The position numbers and the translations under genes were made by a program. From contig NZ_JAOBTH010000025.1 in NCBI RefSeq assembly GCF_025215075.1, forward strand, positions 140,790-204,789: a DNA stretch of 64,000 bases, read 5' to 3'. The stretch's first letter is position 1; every line of letters begins with the position of its first letter. The stretch is from Tenacibaculum haliotis (GTDB lineage: Bacteria > Bacteroidota > Bacteroidia > Flavobacteriales > Flavobacteriaceae). A model generated the notes under the pieces. It ran no database searches. It was not told where the DNA came from and saw nothing but the letters and a program-made list of their open reading frames with translations. This document shows positions 25,600-35,500 of the stretch, piece after piece.

Positions 25600-26723
25600 G
25601 TTTATTTAATGTATATCCACTTTTTGATATTACTCCCGTAAAAGCAAAAGATGTTTTTGTTTATGATGAAAATAATACGGAGTATTTAGACTTATACGGA
25701 GGGCATGCTGTTATTTCTATCGGACATTCTCACCCAACATATGTAAAAAGTATTAGCAATCAAGTAAGTAATTTGGGCTTCTACAGTAACTCAATTCAAA
25801 ATCCGTTACAAACAAAATTAGCTGATGAGTTAATAAAGCAATCTAATTGTAACGATTATCAATTGTTTTTATGCAATTCAGGAGCTGAAGCAAATGAGAA
25901 CGCTTTAAAACTAGCTTCTTTTCATACCAATAAAAAGAAAATTATTGCTTTTAAAAATGGTTTTCATGGTAGAACATCTGCTGCGGTTGCTGCTACAGAT
26001 AACACTAAAATTGTTGCGCCAATTAATGCACAACAAGAGGTTGAATTTTTCGAATTAGGTGATTTACAATCTGTAGAAAAAGCTTTACAAAAAAAAGATG
26101 TTTGTGCTGTAATTATTGAATGTATTCAAGGAGTTGGTGGTTTAGATGAAAGTACTACTACTTTTTATCAAAGTTTAGATAAATTATGTAAACAATACAA
26201 AGCTTTGTTTATAGCCGATGAAGTACAATCTGGTTTTGGAAGAACAGGTAATTTCTTTGCTTTTCAAAAACACAATATTACCCCAGATATTATTTCAATG
26301 GCTAAAGGAATGGGAAATGGTTTTCCTATTGGCGGAATTTTAATTCATCCTTCAATTGAAGCTTCTTATGGTTTATTAGGAACCACTTTTGGTGGAAATC
26401 ATTTAGCTTGTGTGGCTTCTTTAACTGTTTTAACTATTTTGAAGGAAGAAAAATTACTAAAAAATGCAAGTATTATTTCTGAATACTTTATTAAAAAAGC
26501 AGCAGAGATTCCAGCAATTAAAAAAATAAAAGGGAGAGGTTTAATGCTTGGAATAGAATTTAATTTTCCAATTGCATCGTTAAGAAAAGAACTAATTTTT
26601 AAACATCATATTTTTACAGGAAGTGCTAAAAATCCTAATTTACTAAGAATTCTTCCGCCACTAACAATCAAAAAACAACATGTTGATCAGTTTTTTGAAG
26701 CTTTAAAAAAAGCATTATCATGA
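25596..26723 (+). CDS. argD: N-acetyl-/N-succinylornithine aminotransferase
   Basis: The 375-residue class III aminotransferase has L-C-N-S-G-A-E-A-N-E-N-A-L-K-L-A, F-K-N-G-F-H-G-R-T, F-I-A-D-E-V-Q-S-G-F-G-R-T-G with the pyridine-binding Asp, and M-A-K-G-M-G-N-G-F-P-I-G-G with the Schiff-base Lys near residue 233. It transaminates N-acylglutamate semialdehyde to N-acylornithine with glutamate as donor. It overlaps both proC and argF by 4 nt, so translation is coupled through three genes. Its N-acyl specificity cannot be told from motifs. Confidence 0.93.
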   Translation: MSLFNVYPLFDITPVKAKDVFVYDENNTEYLDLYGGHAVISIGHSHPTYVKSISNQVSNLGFYSNSIQNPLQTKLADELIKQSNCNDYQLFLCNSGAEANENALKLASFHTNKKKIIAFKNGFHGRTSAAVAATDNTKIVAPINAQQEVEFFELGDLQSVEKALQKKDVCAVIIECIQGVGGLDESTTTFYQSLDKLCKQYKALFIADEVQSGFGRTGNFFAFQKHNITPDIISMAKGMGNGFPIGGILIHPSIEASYGLLGTTFGGNHLACVASLTVLTILKEEKLLKNASIISEYFIKKAAEIPAIKKIKGRGLMLGIEFNFPIASLRKELIFKHHIFTGSAKNPNLLRILPPLTIKKQHVDQFFEALKKALS

Positions 26724-27655
26724 AAAAATACACCACAATAAACGATATTGAAAATGTTTCTGATATAATTCAAGAAGCAATTCAATTAAAAGAAAACCCC
26801 TTTCAATTTGAAAATTTAGGAAAACATAAAACTCTTGTAATGTTATTTTTCAATTCCAGTTTAAGAACAAGATTAAGTACCGAAAAAGCTGCAAAAAATC
26901 TTGGTTTACAAGTTATGATATTAAATGTAAATGATACTTGGAATTTAGAATTTGAAGATGGTACAGTTATGAATTTAAATTCATCTGAACATGTAAAGGA
27001 GGCCGCAAAAGTTATTTCTCAATATGCTGATATTATTGCCGTAAGAGCTTTTTCTTCCTTAAAAGATAAAGAAAAAGATGAAGCTGAATTTGTACTAAAT
27101 AGCTTTACAAAATATGCAACAGTTCCGGTAGTAAATATGGAAAGCTCAACCGCGCATCCTTTACAAGCTTTAACAGATGCAATTACTATTGAAGAGTTAA
27201 AAACAAAACCAAAGCCAAAAGTTGTATTGTCTTGGGCTCCGCACCCTAAAGCATTGCCTCATGCTGTTGTTAATTCATTTGTTAAAATGATGCAAGAAAC
27301 AGCTGTTGATTTTTCTATTACGCATCCGAAAGGTTATGAATTGAATCCTGAAATCACTAAAAACACGCCTATTAATCATAATCAAGAAGAAGCTCTTAGA
27401 AATGCTGATTTTGTATATGTAAAAAACTGGAGTAACTACATTGATTACGGAAAAATTACTTCTCAAGACCCAAATTGGATGCTTACAAAAGAAAAGTTAG
27501 GCAACTCAAAATTTATGCATTGCTTACCAGTTAGAAGAAACGTGGTAGTTGAGGATGCTGTTTTAGATAGTGACAATGCTGTAGTAATACATGAAGCTAA
27601 TAACAGAACGTATGCAGCTCAGGTTGTACTAAAAAAAATAATAGAGAATCTTTAA
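26720..27655 (+). CDS. argF: N-succinylornithine / N-acetylornithine carbamoyltransferase
   Basis: The 311-residue transcarbamylase has the carbamoyl-phosphate motif F-F-N-S-S-L-R-T-R (residues 43-51), H-P-L-Q (147-150) and the C-terminal H-C-L-P-V-R-R-N (267-274). The last, with Val-Arg-Arg after H-C-L-P, marks the acylornithine-specific group instead of ordinary ornithine carbamoyltransferase. In Bacteroides fragilis the orthologue acts on N-succinylornithine and a proline (Pro90) before E-H decides this; here the residue that I align there is Ser89 in N-S-S-E-H. It yields N-acylcitrulline, which ArgE then deacylates. The gene overlaps argD by 4 nt. Confidence 0.9.
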   Translation: MKKYTTINDIENVSDIIQEAIQLKENPFQFENLGKHKTLVMLFFNSSLRTRLSTEKAAKNLGLQVMILNVNDTWNLEFEDGTVMNLNSSEHVKEAAKVISQYADIIAVRAFSSLKDKEKDEAEFVLNSFTKYATVPVVNMESSTAHPLQALTDAITIEELKTKPKPKVVLSWAPHPKALPHAVVNSFVKMMQETAVDFSITHPKGYELNPEITKNTPINHNQEEALRNADFVYVKNWSNYIDYGKITSQDPNWMLTKEKLGNSKFMHCLPVRRNVVVEDAVLDSDNAVVIHEANNRTYAAQVVLKKIIENL

Positions 27656-27661
27656 AAAGAA

Positions 27662-27731
27662 CGTCGTTCTGAATTTATTTCAGAATCTCATACATATAAT
27701 AATGAGAAACTGAATCAAGTTCTGCTTAACG
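27662..27731. repeat. Interspersed intergenic repeat, long inverted repeat
   Basis: The arms begin CGTCGTTCTGAATTTATTTC at 27662 and, inverted, end CTTAACG at 27731, around a short AT-rich centre; about 20 of 30 positions pair, including the inner ATGAGA/TCTCAT. It belongs to the CGTCATTCTGAA... type of repeat that I recognise from flavobacterial intergenic regions. It fills the argF-argB gap and differs in sequence from the repeats at 24.7 and 29.6 kb. Confidence 0.65.
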
Positions 27732-27747
27732 ATGTAAAAATTTAAAT

Positions 27748-28524
27748 ATGGAAACATTAAAAATTATAAAAATAGGAGGAAATATTATAGACAATCCAAT
27801 AGCATTAGATAATTTTCTTATGGAGTTTTCTAAAATTGAAGGCCCAAAAATATTAGTACATGGTGGCGGTAAATTGGCCACAAAACTAGCACAACAAATG
27901 AATGTAGAAGTTAAAATGGTTGATGGTAGAAGAATAACAAATACAGAAACATTAGATATAATTACGATGGTCTATGCTGGAAAAATAAACAAAACAATCG
28001 TAGCTTCTTTACAACAAAAATCAACCAATGCTCTTGGTTTTACAGGTGCTGATGGCAATACAATTCTCTCAGTAAAAAGACCTATAAAAGAAATAGATTA
28101 TGGCTTTGCTGGCGATATAATTAATGTAGATACTACTGTCTTAAACACATTATTAGATATAGCCATTATACCTGTTTTTTGCGCCATTACTCATGATAAT
28201 AATGGGCAATTATTAAATACCAATGCCGATACTATTGCCGCTGAATTAGCCATTGGTTTTGCTAAAAAACATCAAACAGAATTGTATTACTGCTTTGAAA
28301 AAAACGGCGTTTTATTAGATGTAAACAATGATGATTCTGTCATAGAAAACATCAACACAAAAAAATATAAAGAGTTGTTAAACAACAAAATAATTGCAGA
28401 CGGAATGTTACCAAAAATGAATAATTGTTTTCATGCAATTAACCAACAGGTACATAAAGTTTGTATTGGAAAATCAGAAATGTTATACAACCAGAATTCA
28501 AAATTCACAACAATACAAGCTTAA
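27748..28524 (+). CDS. argB: N-acylglutamate kinase (acetyl- or succinylglutamate)
   Basis: The 258-residue amino-acid-kinase-family protein has K-I-G-G-N-I-I-D near residue 8, the substrate-binding V-H-G-G-G-K-L-A-T-K at about 36-45, G-F-T-G-A-D-G-N near 93, and N-A-D-T-I-A-A-E-L-A at about 154-163 for nucleotide and phosphoryl transfer. It phosphorylates the gamma-carboxyl of N-acylglutamate. It lacks the extra N-terminal helix of arginine-inhibited hexameric forms, so feedback may fall on transcription instead. Its stop overlaps the argE start by one base (TAATG). Confidence 0.92.
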   Translation: METLKIIKIGGNIIDNPIALDNFLMEFSKIEGPKILVHGGGKLATKLAQQMNVEVKMVDGRRITNTETLDIITMVYAGKINKTIVASLQQKSTNALGFTGADGNTILSVKRPIKEIDYGFAGDIINVDTTVLNTLLDIAIIPVFCAITHDNNGQLLNTNADTIAAELAIGFAKKHQTELYYCFEKNGVLLDVNNDDSVIENINTKKYKELLNNKIIADGMLPKMNNCFHAINQQVHKVCIGKSEMLYNQNSKFTTIQA

Positions 28525-29594
28525 TGAAAACACAACAAGAATTAACGCTTGATGCGATCGAATTATTAAAAAACTTAATAGAAACACCTTCTTTTTCATC
28601 AGAAGAGAACCAAACAGCACTGCTTTTAGAAAGTTGGTTTATTAGTAATAATATTCCTTTTAAAAGAAATGTACATAACGTTTGGGCTATTAATAAATAT
28701 TTTGATGAAAGTAAGCTTACCTTACTTTTAAATTCACATCACGATACCGTAAAACCCAATAATGGCTACACAAAAGATCCTTTTAAGGCAATTATTGAAG
28801 ATGGAAAATTATATGGCTTAGGAAGTAACGACGCTGGTGGTTGTTTAGTTTCACTATTAGCTACTTTTACTCACTTTTATCATGAAAAAGACCTAACATA
28901 TAATTTAGTAATTGTAGCGTCTGCAGAAGAAGAAAGTAGTGGTGATAATGGTTTAAATAGTATGCTATCTATCATTCCGAATATTGATGTTGCTATTGTT
29001 GGCGAACCAACTTTAATGAATTTAGCAGTTGCAGAAAAAGGATTGGTTGTTTTTGATGCTATAGTTAAAGGTACTCCAAGTCATGCTGCACACCCAAATA
29101 CCAATAATGCCATTTATAATAGTATTAATGTTTTAAAGTGGTTTGAAAATTATCAATTTAAAAAATCGTCAGATGCTTTAGGTGATGTAAAAATGACCAT
29201 TACACAAATAAATGCAGGTAAGCAACATAATGCAATACCTTCAGAAGTGAAACTAGTTGTTGATGTTCGTGTTAATGATAAATATACAAATCAAGAAATT
29301 GTAGATATTTTACAAAAAGAATCTCCTTGTGATACTATTGAACCTCGTGGAATAAAATTGAGTTCTTCTTCAATTCCGATTAATCATGAATTGATAAAAG
29401 CAGGTATTTCTTTAGGAAGAAAAACTTATGGCTCTCCTACCCTATCAGATCAGTCTGTATTAAGTTGTCCTTCTTTAAAATTAGGCCCTGGTGATAGCAC
29501 TCGTTCGCACACAGCAAATGAATTTATTTATTTACATGAAATTGAAGAAGGAATTGAAATTTATATCAAATTATTAAATCGAGTAATAGTTTAA
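28524..29594 (+). CDS. argE: N-acylcitrulline / N-acylornithine deacylase (M20 peptidase family)
   Basis: The 356-residue protein from the ATG at 28524 (MKTQQELTLDAIELLKN) has the M20 di-zinc ligands: H-H-D-T-V (H and D), Y-G-L-G-S-N-D-A-G-G, S-A-E-E-E-S-S-G with the catalytic Glu, and V-G-E-P-T. The lid domain is in the middle (H-A-A-H-P-N-T-N-N-A). In the succinyl pathway it releases citrulline from N-succinylcitrulline after the carbamoylation. The frame opens 21 codons earlier inside argB, but the overlapping TAATG start is preferred. A 105-nt repeat-containing gap follows. Confidence 0.9.
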   Translation: MKTQQELTLDAIELLKNLIETPSFSSEENQTALLLESWFISNNIPFKRNVHNVWAINKYFDESKLTLLLNSHHDTVKPNNGYTKDPFKAIIEDGKLYGLGSNDAGGCLVSLLATFTHFYHEKDLTYNLVIVASAEEESSGDNGLNSMLSIIPNIDVAIVGEPTLMNLAVAEKGLVVFDAIVKGTPSHAAHPNTNNAIYNSINVLKWFENYQFKKSSDALGDVKMTITQINAGKQHNAIPSEVKLVVDVRVNDKYTNQEIVDILQKESPCDTIEPRGIKLSSSSIPINHELIKAGISLGRKTYGSPTLSDQSVLSCPSLKLGPGDSTRSHTANEFIYLHEIEEGIEIYIKLLNRVIV

Positions 29595-29605
29595 AAAATA
29601 AGTAA

Positions 29606-29682
29606 TCGTCATAACGAGGAAGTATGGTAAAGTTACCTCTTAATTAATTATGAGATTGCTTCGTGCCTCGCCTCGCATTGAC
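29606..29682. repeat. Interspersed intergenic repeat (CGTCAT...GAGG family)
   Basis: CGTCATAACGAGGAAG at 29608 onward and, inverted, GCTTCGTGCCTCGCCTCGCATTGAC (up to 29682) resemble the CGTCATTGCGAGGAACGAAGCAATCTC palindromic repeat common in flavobacteria (recalled, not searched), with a TAATTAATTA centre. The right half includes a GCCTC duplication. It fills the argE-argH gap. Confidence 0.55.
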
Positions 29683-29699
29683 AATAAAACATAAAGAAT

Positions 29700-30974
29700 A
29701 TGAAACTTTGGGATAAAGGATTAACCATAGACAAAAAAATAGAACAATTTACAGTAGGGAACGATAGAGAGATTGACATGCATATCGCAAAATACGATGT
29801 GCAAGCATCTTTAGCACATGCAAAAATGTTGCATAAAATTGAAATAATCAATTCAGATGAATTACAAAAATTAGAAGAAGGGCTTGATGAAATGAAACAT
29901 CAAATCGAAAATAACACGTTTGTAATTGAAAATAACTTTGAAGATATACACTCTAAAATTGAATTTGAGTTAACTAAAAAATATGGAGATGTTGGAAAGA
30001 AAATTCACACTGCTCGTTCTAGAAACGACCAAGTTTTAGTTGCCTTACATTTATATTACAAACAGAACATAGCTGACGTAATTAAACAAACGAATACTTT
30101 ATTCGAAACTCTTTTAGGTTTGTCAGAAACATATAAAAACAATTTATTACCTGGCTATACACATTTACAAGTAGCAATGCCTTCTTCTTTTGGTTTGTGG
30201 TTTTCTGCCTATGCCGAAGTCTTAATAGACGATATATATTTGTTAGAAGCCGCTTTTAAGGTAGTAGATCAAAACCCTTTGGGCTCTGCTGCTGGTTACG
30301 GAAGTTCTTTTCCGATTGATAGAGCTTTCACAACACAAGAGTTGAATTTTTCTACGTTAAAATACAATGTTGTTGCTGCACAAATGAGCAGAGGTAAAAG
30401 TGAACGAACAATTGCAGCGGCTTTGGGCGGATTATGTAACACCTTAGCTCGTTTTTCGATGGATATTTGCTTGTATATGAGTCAAAATTTTGGTTTTATT
30501 TCCTTTCCTGATGAGTTAACCACAGGAAGTAGTATTATGCCTCATAAAAAGAATCCAGATGTATTTGAGTTAATTAGAGCTAAATGTAATAAAATACAGG
30601 CATTGCAAGCTGAAATGATTTTAATTACTAATAATTTACCGAGTGGTTATCATAGAGATTTTCAGTTATTAAAAGAAAATATGATTGCTGCTTTTGAAGA
30701 AGTGAAGAGTATTTTAGAAATTTTCAATTTTTCTATCAAACAAATTATTGTTAATGAAGTAAATCCGAATGATGAAAAATACAAATTTTTATTTACGGTT
30801 GATAATATGAATACGTTAGTTGAAAACGGGATGACCTATAGAGATGCTTATAAAAATATTGGTGCTAAAGTTGAAGATGGAACATACAAACCAGATACTT
30901 TAAAAAAACATACACACGTAGGTAGTATTCATAATTTAAGTTTAGATAAAATTAAAGATAAGTTTCCGAAGTAA
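29700..30974 (+). CDS. argH: Argininosuccinate lyase
   Basis: The 424-residue protein has the fumarase-superfamily signature G-S-S-I-M-P-H-K-K-N-P-D near residue 280, the N-terminal D-I-H-S-K-I-E and T-A-R-S-R-N-D-Q-V substrate segments, and the Y-T-H-L-Q-V-A-M-P helix with the catalytic His. It splits argininosuccinate into arginine and fumarate. It is last in the arg operon and followed by a hairpin. The start is the ATG at 29700. The family's usual length is about 460, so this is slightly short, which is normal in Bacteroidetes as far as I recall. Confidence 0.95.
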   Translation: MKLWDKGLTIDKKIEQFTVGNDREIDMHIAKYDVQASLAHAKMLHKIEIINSDELQKLEEGLDEMKHQIENNTFVIENNFEDIHSKIEFELTKKYGDVGKKIHTARSRNDQVLVALHLYYKQNIADVIKQTNTLFETLLGLSETYKNNLLPGYTHLQVAMPSSFGLWFSAYAEVLIDDIYLLEAAFKVVDQNPLGSAAGYGSSFPIDRAFTTQELNFSTLKYNVVAAQMSRGKSERTIAAALGGLCNTLARFSMDICLYMSQNFGFISFPDELTTGSSIMPHKKNPDVFELIRAKCNKIQALQAEMILITNNLPSGYHRDFQLLKENMIAAFEEVKSILEIFNFSIKQIIVNEVNPNDEKYKFLFTVDNMNTLVENGMTYRDAYKNIGAKVEDGTYKPDTLKKHTHVGSIHNLSLDKIKDKFPK

Positions 30975-30980
30975 AAAAAT

Positions 30981-31011
30981 AAGAGTATGATTTTGCCAAA
31001 ATCATACTCTT
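30981..31011. terminator. Hairpin between convergent argH and gltD
   Basis: AAGAGTATGATTTT (30981-30994) pairs perfectly with AAAATCATACTCTT (30998-31011) around a 3-nt loop. Poly-A and T-rich flanks are modest (A-rich before; CTTCCCTTTTTC after), so it is a plausible bidirectional terminator without a perfect T-run. Confidence 0.65.
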
Positions 31012-31046
31012 AAAACTTCCCTTTTTCAAAAAAATTCAATTCTTTA

Positions 31047-32510
31047 TTAAATCCCTACTAAATCTCCACTCGCATTTTTAGAAGGTAACTCTGATTTTCC
31101 CATTAAATAAATATCAACTTGTCTTGCTGCTTCTCGACCTTCAGAAATTGCCCAAACAATTAATGATTGTCCTCTACGCATATCTCCTGCCGCAAAAATA
31201 TTCGGAATGTTGGTTTGGTATTTTCTATAAGTTGCTTTATAATTAGAACGAGCATCTTTTTCAACACCTAATTTATCCGCTAAAGTACTTTCCGGACCTG
31301 TAAAACCTAACGCTAACAAAGCCAAATCACAAGGCCATGTTTTTTCTGTCCCTTCAATTTCAATAAGCTGAGGTCGTTGTCCATGAACCATTTTCCATTC
31401 TACATTTACTGTTTTTAAAGCAGTTAAATTTCCGTTTTTATCTTTAACAAACTCTTTGGCATTTATTAACCAATTTCTTTCTACACCTTCTTTATGAGAA
31501 GTAGATGTTTTTAATTGTAAAGGCCAATATGGCCAAGGAGTTGTTGGTGAACGGTGCCCTGGTGGTTTTGGCATAATTTCGAAATTTACAACCGATTTTG
31601 CACCTTGACGATTTGAAGTACCGATACAATCAGATCCTGTATCTCCACCTCCAATAACAATTACATTTTTATCAGTAGCTAAAACTTGGTTTTCAACATC
31701 TTTTCCTAAAACTACTTTAGTTTGTTGGGTTAAAAAATCCATGGCTTGTACAACGCCATTTGCCTCGATACCTGTTGTTGGTAAACTACGTCTTTCGGTA
31801 GCACCACCACATAAAACCACTGCATCAAAATCTTTTAAACCTTCTACATTATAATTAACACCAACATTTACATTGGTTTTAAATAAAATACCTTCAGCTT
31901 TTAAAATTGCTACACGACGATCAATAATTCCTTTTTCTAATTTAAAATTAGGAATTCCGTAACGTAATAATCCTCCTACTTCATCATCTCTTTCAAAAAC
32001 AGTAACCGTATGGCCGGCTCTATTTAATTGTTGCGCTGTTGCTAAACCAGCAGGTCCAGAACCTACAACAGCAACCGTTTTTTGAGTTCTATTTTTTGGT
32101 AGCTGTGGTTTTATCCATCCCTCTTTAAATGCACGTTCAACTATATTTTTTTCAATATTTTCGATAGAAATTGGATCTTCAATAATACCCAATACACATG
32201 CTTTTTCACATGGAGCAGGGCATAGACGTCCTGTAAACTCAGGAAAATTATTGGTAGAATGCAATAACCATGAGGCTTTTTGCCATTCTCCCTGATGTAT
32301 CATATGATTAAAATCTGGAATTAAATTTCCTAGCGGACAACCACTATGACAAAAAGGAATACCACAATCCATACAGCGGGAACCCTGTTTTTCTAAATCT
32401 TTTTCTGAAAGCGCAACGGTAAATTCCTTGTAATTTTTTACACGATCTTTTACAGCTGTGTACGTTTCATCTTGTCTTTCAAACTCTTTAAATCCTGTTA
32501 CTTTTCCCAT
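31047..32510 (-). CDS. gltD: Glutamate synthase small subunit
   Basis: The 487-residue flavoprotein has an N-terminal Fe-S-ligating region (C-M-D-C-G-I-P-F-C-H-S-G-C-P, then C-P-A-P-C-E-K-A-C), a FAD-binding V-A-V-V-G-S-G-P-A-G-L-A-T-A near residue 150, and an NADPH Rossmann site (N-V-I-V-I-G-G-G-D-T-G-S-D) near residue 285. It passes electrons from NAD(P)H to GltB. It follows gltB by 4 nt; the pair supplies the glutamate nitrogen used by the neighbouring arginine and branched-chain operons. Its length is ordinary. Confidence 0.96.
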   Translation of the reverse strand: MGKVTGFKEFERQDETYTAVKDRVKNYKEFTVALSEKDLEKQGSRCMDCGIPFCHSGCPLGNLIPDFNHMIHQGEWQKASWLLHSTNNFPEFTGRLCPAPCEKACVLGIIEDPISIENIEKNIVERAFKEGWIKPQLPKNRTQKTVAVVGSGPAGLATAQQLNRAGHTVTVFERDDEVGGLLRYGIPNFKLEKGIIDRRVAILKAEGILFKTNVNVGVNYNVEGLKDFDAVVLCGGATERRSLPTTGIEANGVVQAMDFLTQQTKVVLGKDVENQVLATDKNVIVIGGGDTGSDCIGTSNRQGAKSVVNFEIMPKPPGHRSPTTPWPYWPLQLKTSTSHKEGVERNWLINAKEFVKDKNGNLTALKTVNVEWKMVHGQRPQLIEIEGTEKTWPCDLALLALGFTGPESTLADKLGVEKDARSNYKATYRKYQTNIPNIFAAGDMRRGQSLIVWAISEGREAARQVDIYLMGKSELPSKNASGDLVGI

Positions 32511-32514
32511 GACA

Positions 32515-35500
32515 TTATGCTATTGTTAATTCTTCAAACATTGGTTCTGCTGTTTTTATACGCTCTAAAGCACGCTTGTATTCCGTTGGCATTACTTTTA
32601 CAAAGTTTTTTAAACTCGCATCCCAATCGGCTAATAAAGCAGCACCTTTTTTACTACCAGTATATAAAACATGTTTTTCAATAATCGTTTTTAATTCTAC
32701 AGCATCTTCATTTAAAACCGCTTCAAAATCGATTGTTTCTGTGTTACACAATCCATTTGTAAATTTATTTTGCGCATCAAAAACATACGCAATTCCTCCA
32801 CTCATACCAGCGGCAAAATTTCTTCCTGTTTTACCTAAAACAACAACTCTACCTCCTGTCATATACTCACAACAATGATCTCCAACACCTTCTACAACCG
32901 TTGTTGCACCAGAGTTACGAACAGCAAAACGCTCGCCTGCAATTCCGCTTATATAAGCTTGCCCTTCTACAGCGCCGAATAAACAAACATTACCTACAAT
33001 GATGTTATTTTCTGCTATAAAATCGGCTTTATCTGGTTTTTTTACGATTAATTTAGCTCCAGATAAGCCTTTTCCTAAATAATCATTCGTATTACCATCC
33101 ACTGTAAAAGTTAATCCATGTGCACCAAAGGCACCAAAACTTTGCCCTGCAGAACCGGTAAAATTAAGATTCAATGTATCTTCTGGTAAACCTAAATGCC
33201 CATAAATTTTTGACACTTCATGACTCACTATTGCCCCAACAGTACGATTTGTATTTTTTATCGGATACGTAAGATTCATTTTTTCTTTTCGATATAAAGC
33301 TCTGTGAGAATCTTTAAGGATCGTAAAATCTAATACGTTTTCTAAATTATGCTCTTGAGTTTCTGTATTTTTAAGCACCATACTCTTATAAGTAGCAGGT
33401 CTATGTAAAATACTTGACAAATCTAATCCTTTAGCTTTGTAATGTTTAATTGCTTTATTGGCGTTTATTTTATCGGTTTGACCAACCATTTCGGCTAAAG
33501 TTCTAAAACCTAGTTGTGCCATTATTTGTCTTAATTCTTCAGCTATATAATAAAAGAAATTAATTACATGTTCTGGAGTTCCTTTAAAGTTTTTACGCAA
33601 CTCTTTGTCTTGCGTAGCAATACCAACCGGACACGTATTTAAATGACATTTACGCATCATAATACACCCAGATGCTACTAATGGTGCCGTTGCAAAACCA
33701 AATTCTTCGGCTCCTAATAAGGCAGCAATTGCTACATCTCTACCCGTTTTTAACTGTCCGTCACACTCTACAACAATTCTACTTCTTAATTTATTTAAAA
33801 CCAGTGTTTGTTGTGCTTCTGCCAAACCAAGTTCCCAAGGTAAACCAGCGTGTTTTAATGAGGTAAGCGGTGAAGCTCCTGTACCACCATCGTAACCAGA
33901 AATTAAAACTACATCAGCTTTTGCTTTTGCAACACCTGCTGCAATGGTACCTATTCCTACTTCTGATACTAATTTTACATTTATTCTTGCATCTCTATTA
34001 GCATTTTTTAAATCGTAAATTAATTGTGCTAAATCTTCAATTGAGTAAATATCGTGGTGTGGCGGCGGAGAAATCAATCCTACAAAAGGAGTTGAATTTC
34101 TTGCGGCAGCTATCCATGGCAATACTTTTTCACCAGGTAACTGACCGCCTTCTCCTGGTTTTGCACCTTGTGCCATTTTTATTTGAATCTCTTTTGCGCT
34201 TGATAAATAATGAGAAGTTACTCCAAAACGCCCAGATGCAACTTGTTTAATTGCTGAGTTTCTGCTATCACCATTTACATCTTTTTGAAAACGTTTTCTG
34301 TCTTCACCACCTTCACCTGAATTAGATTTTCCGCCAATTCTGTTCATGGCAATGGCTAAGTTTTCATGAGCTTCACGAGAAATAGATCCGTAAGACATAG
34401 CTCCTGTTTTAAATCGCTTTACAATTTCTGTCCAAGGTTCTACTTCACCTAAAGGAATTGGATCTAAATTATTAAATTCAAACAAACCACGAATGGTCAT
34501 TAAACTTTCTGACTGCTCGTTAATCGCTTTTGCATATACATTATAACTATCCTGATCACTTAACCTTACAGCTTGTTGTAATTTTGCAACTGTAGTTGGA
34601 TTAAATAAATGGCGCTCTCCATTTCTTCTCCACCGGTAATTACCTCCAATATTTAAACTTAAATTTTTATCTATTTCTTTATCTGGATACGCTTGTTTAT
34701 AACGTTTATCTATTTCTTTTTCTATTTCATACAAACCTATACCTTCAATTCTTGAGGCGGTATATGGAAAATATTTTTCAACAAATTGTGAGTTAAAACC
34801 AACAATTTCAAAAATTTGAGAACCTCTGTACGAATGTAAAGTTGAGATTCCTATTTTATTCATCACCTTTAAAATCCCTTTTCCGATAGCGGTATTAAAA
34901 TTATCAACTGCTTTTTGCTCATCCATTCCAGTAATAAAACCTTCTTTTACCTGAGAACGGATAATTTCATTTACCATATACGGATTAATAGCACTTGCAC
35001 CATACCCAAATAAAGTGGCAAAATGATGCGGCTCACGCGGCTCTGCCGATTCAATAATAATATCGAAAAAAGAACGCTTACGTAATCTGTTTAATTGGTG
35101 ATTTACAAACGAACACACTAATAAAGCTGGTATGGGTGCAAACTCTTTATTTACACCTCTATCAGAAAGTATTATAATATTTGTTTTTCTTGTTAATGCT
35201 TTTTCAACCTGAACAATAATAGCTTCTAAAGCATCTTCTAACCCGTTAAGTCCTTCTGATTTTTTGTATAAAATCTCTATCGTTTCTGCTTTAAAACTTT
35301 CTACCGATATGTTTCTTATTTTTTCTAAATCATCGTTAGATATTACAGGATTTTGGATTTCTAATTTTCTACATTGTCTTTCGGTAATGCTAAAAATATT
35401 TCTGTCTTTTCCTAAATTTAAACTAATGTCTGTTACAATTTCTTCACGAATACCATCTAAAGGCGGATTGGTTACTTGTGCAAATAATTGCTTAAAATAA

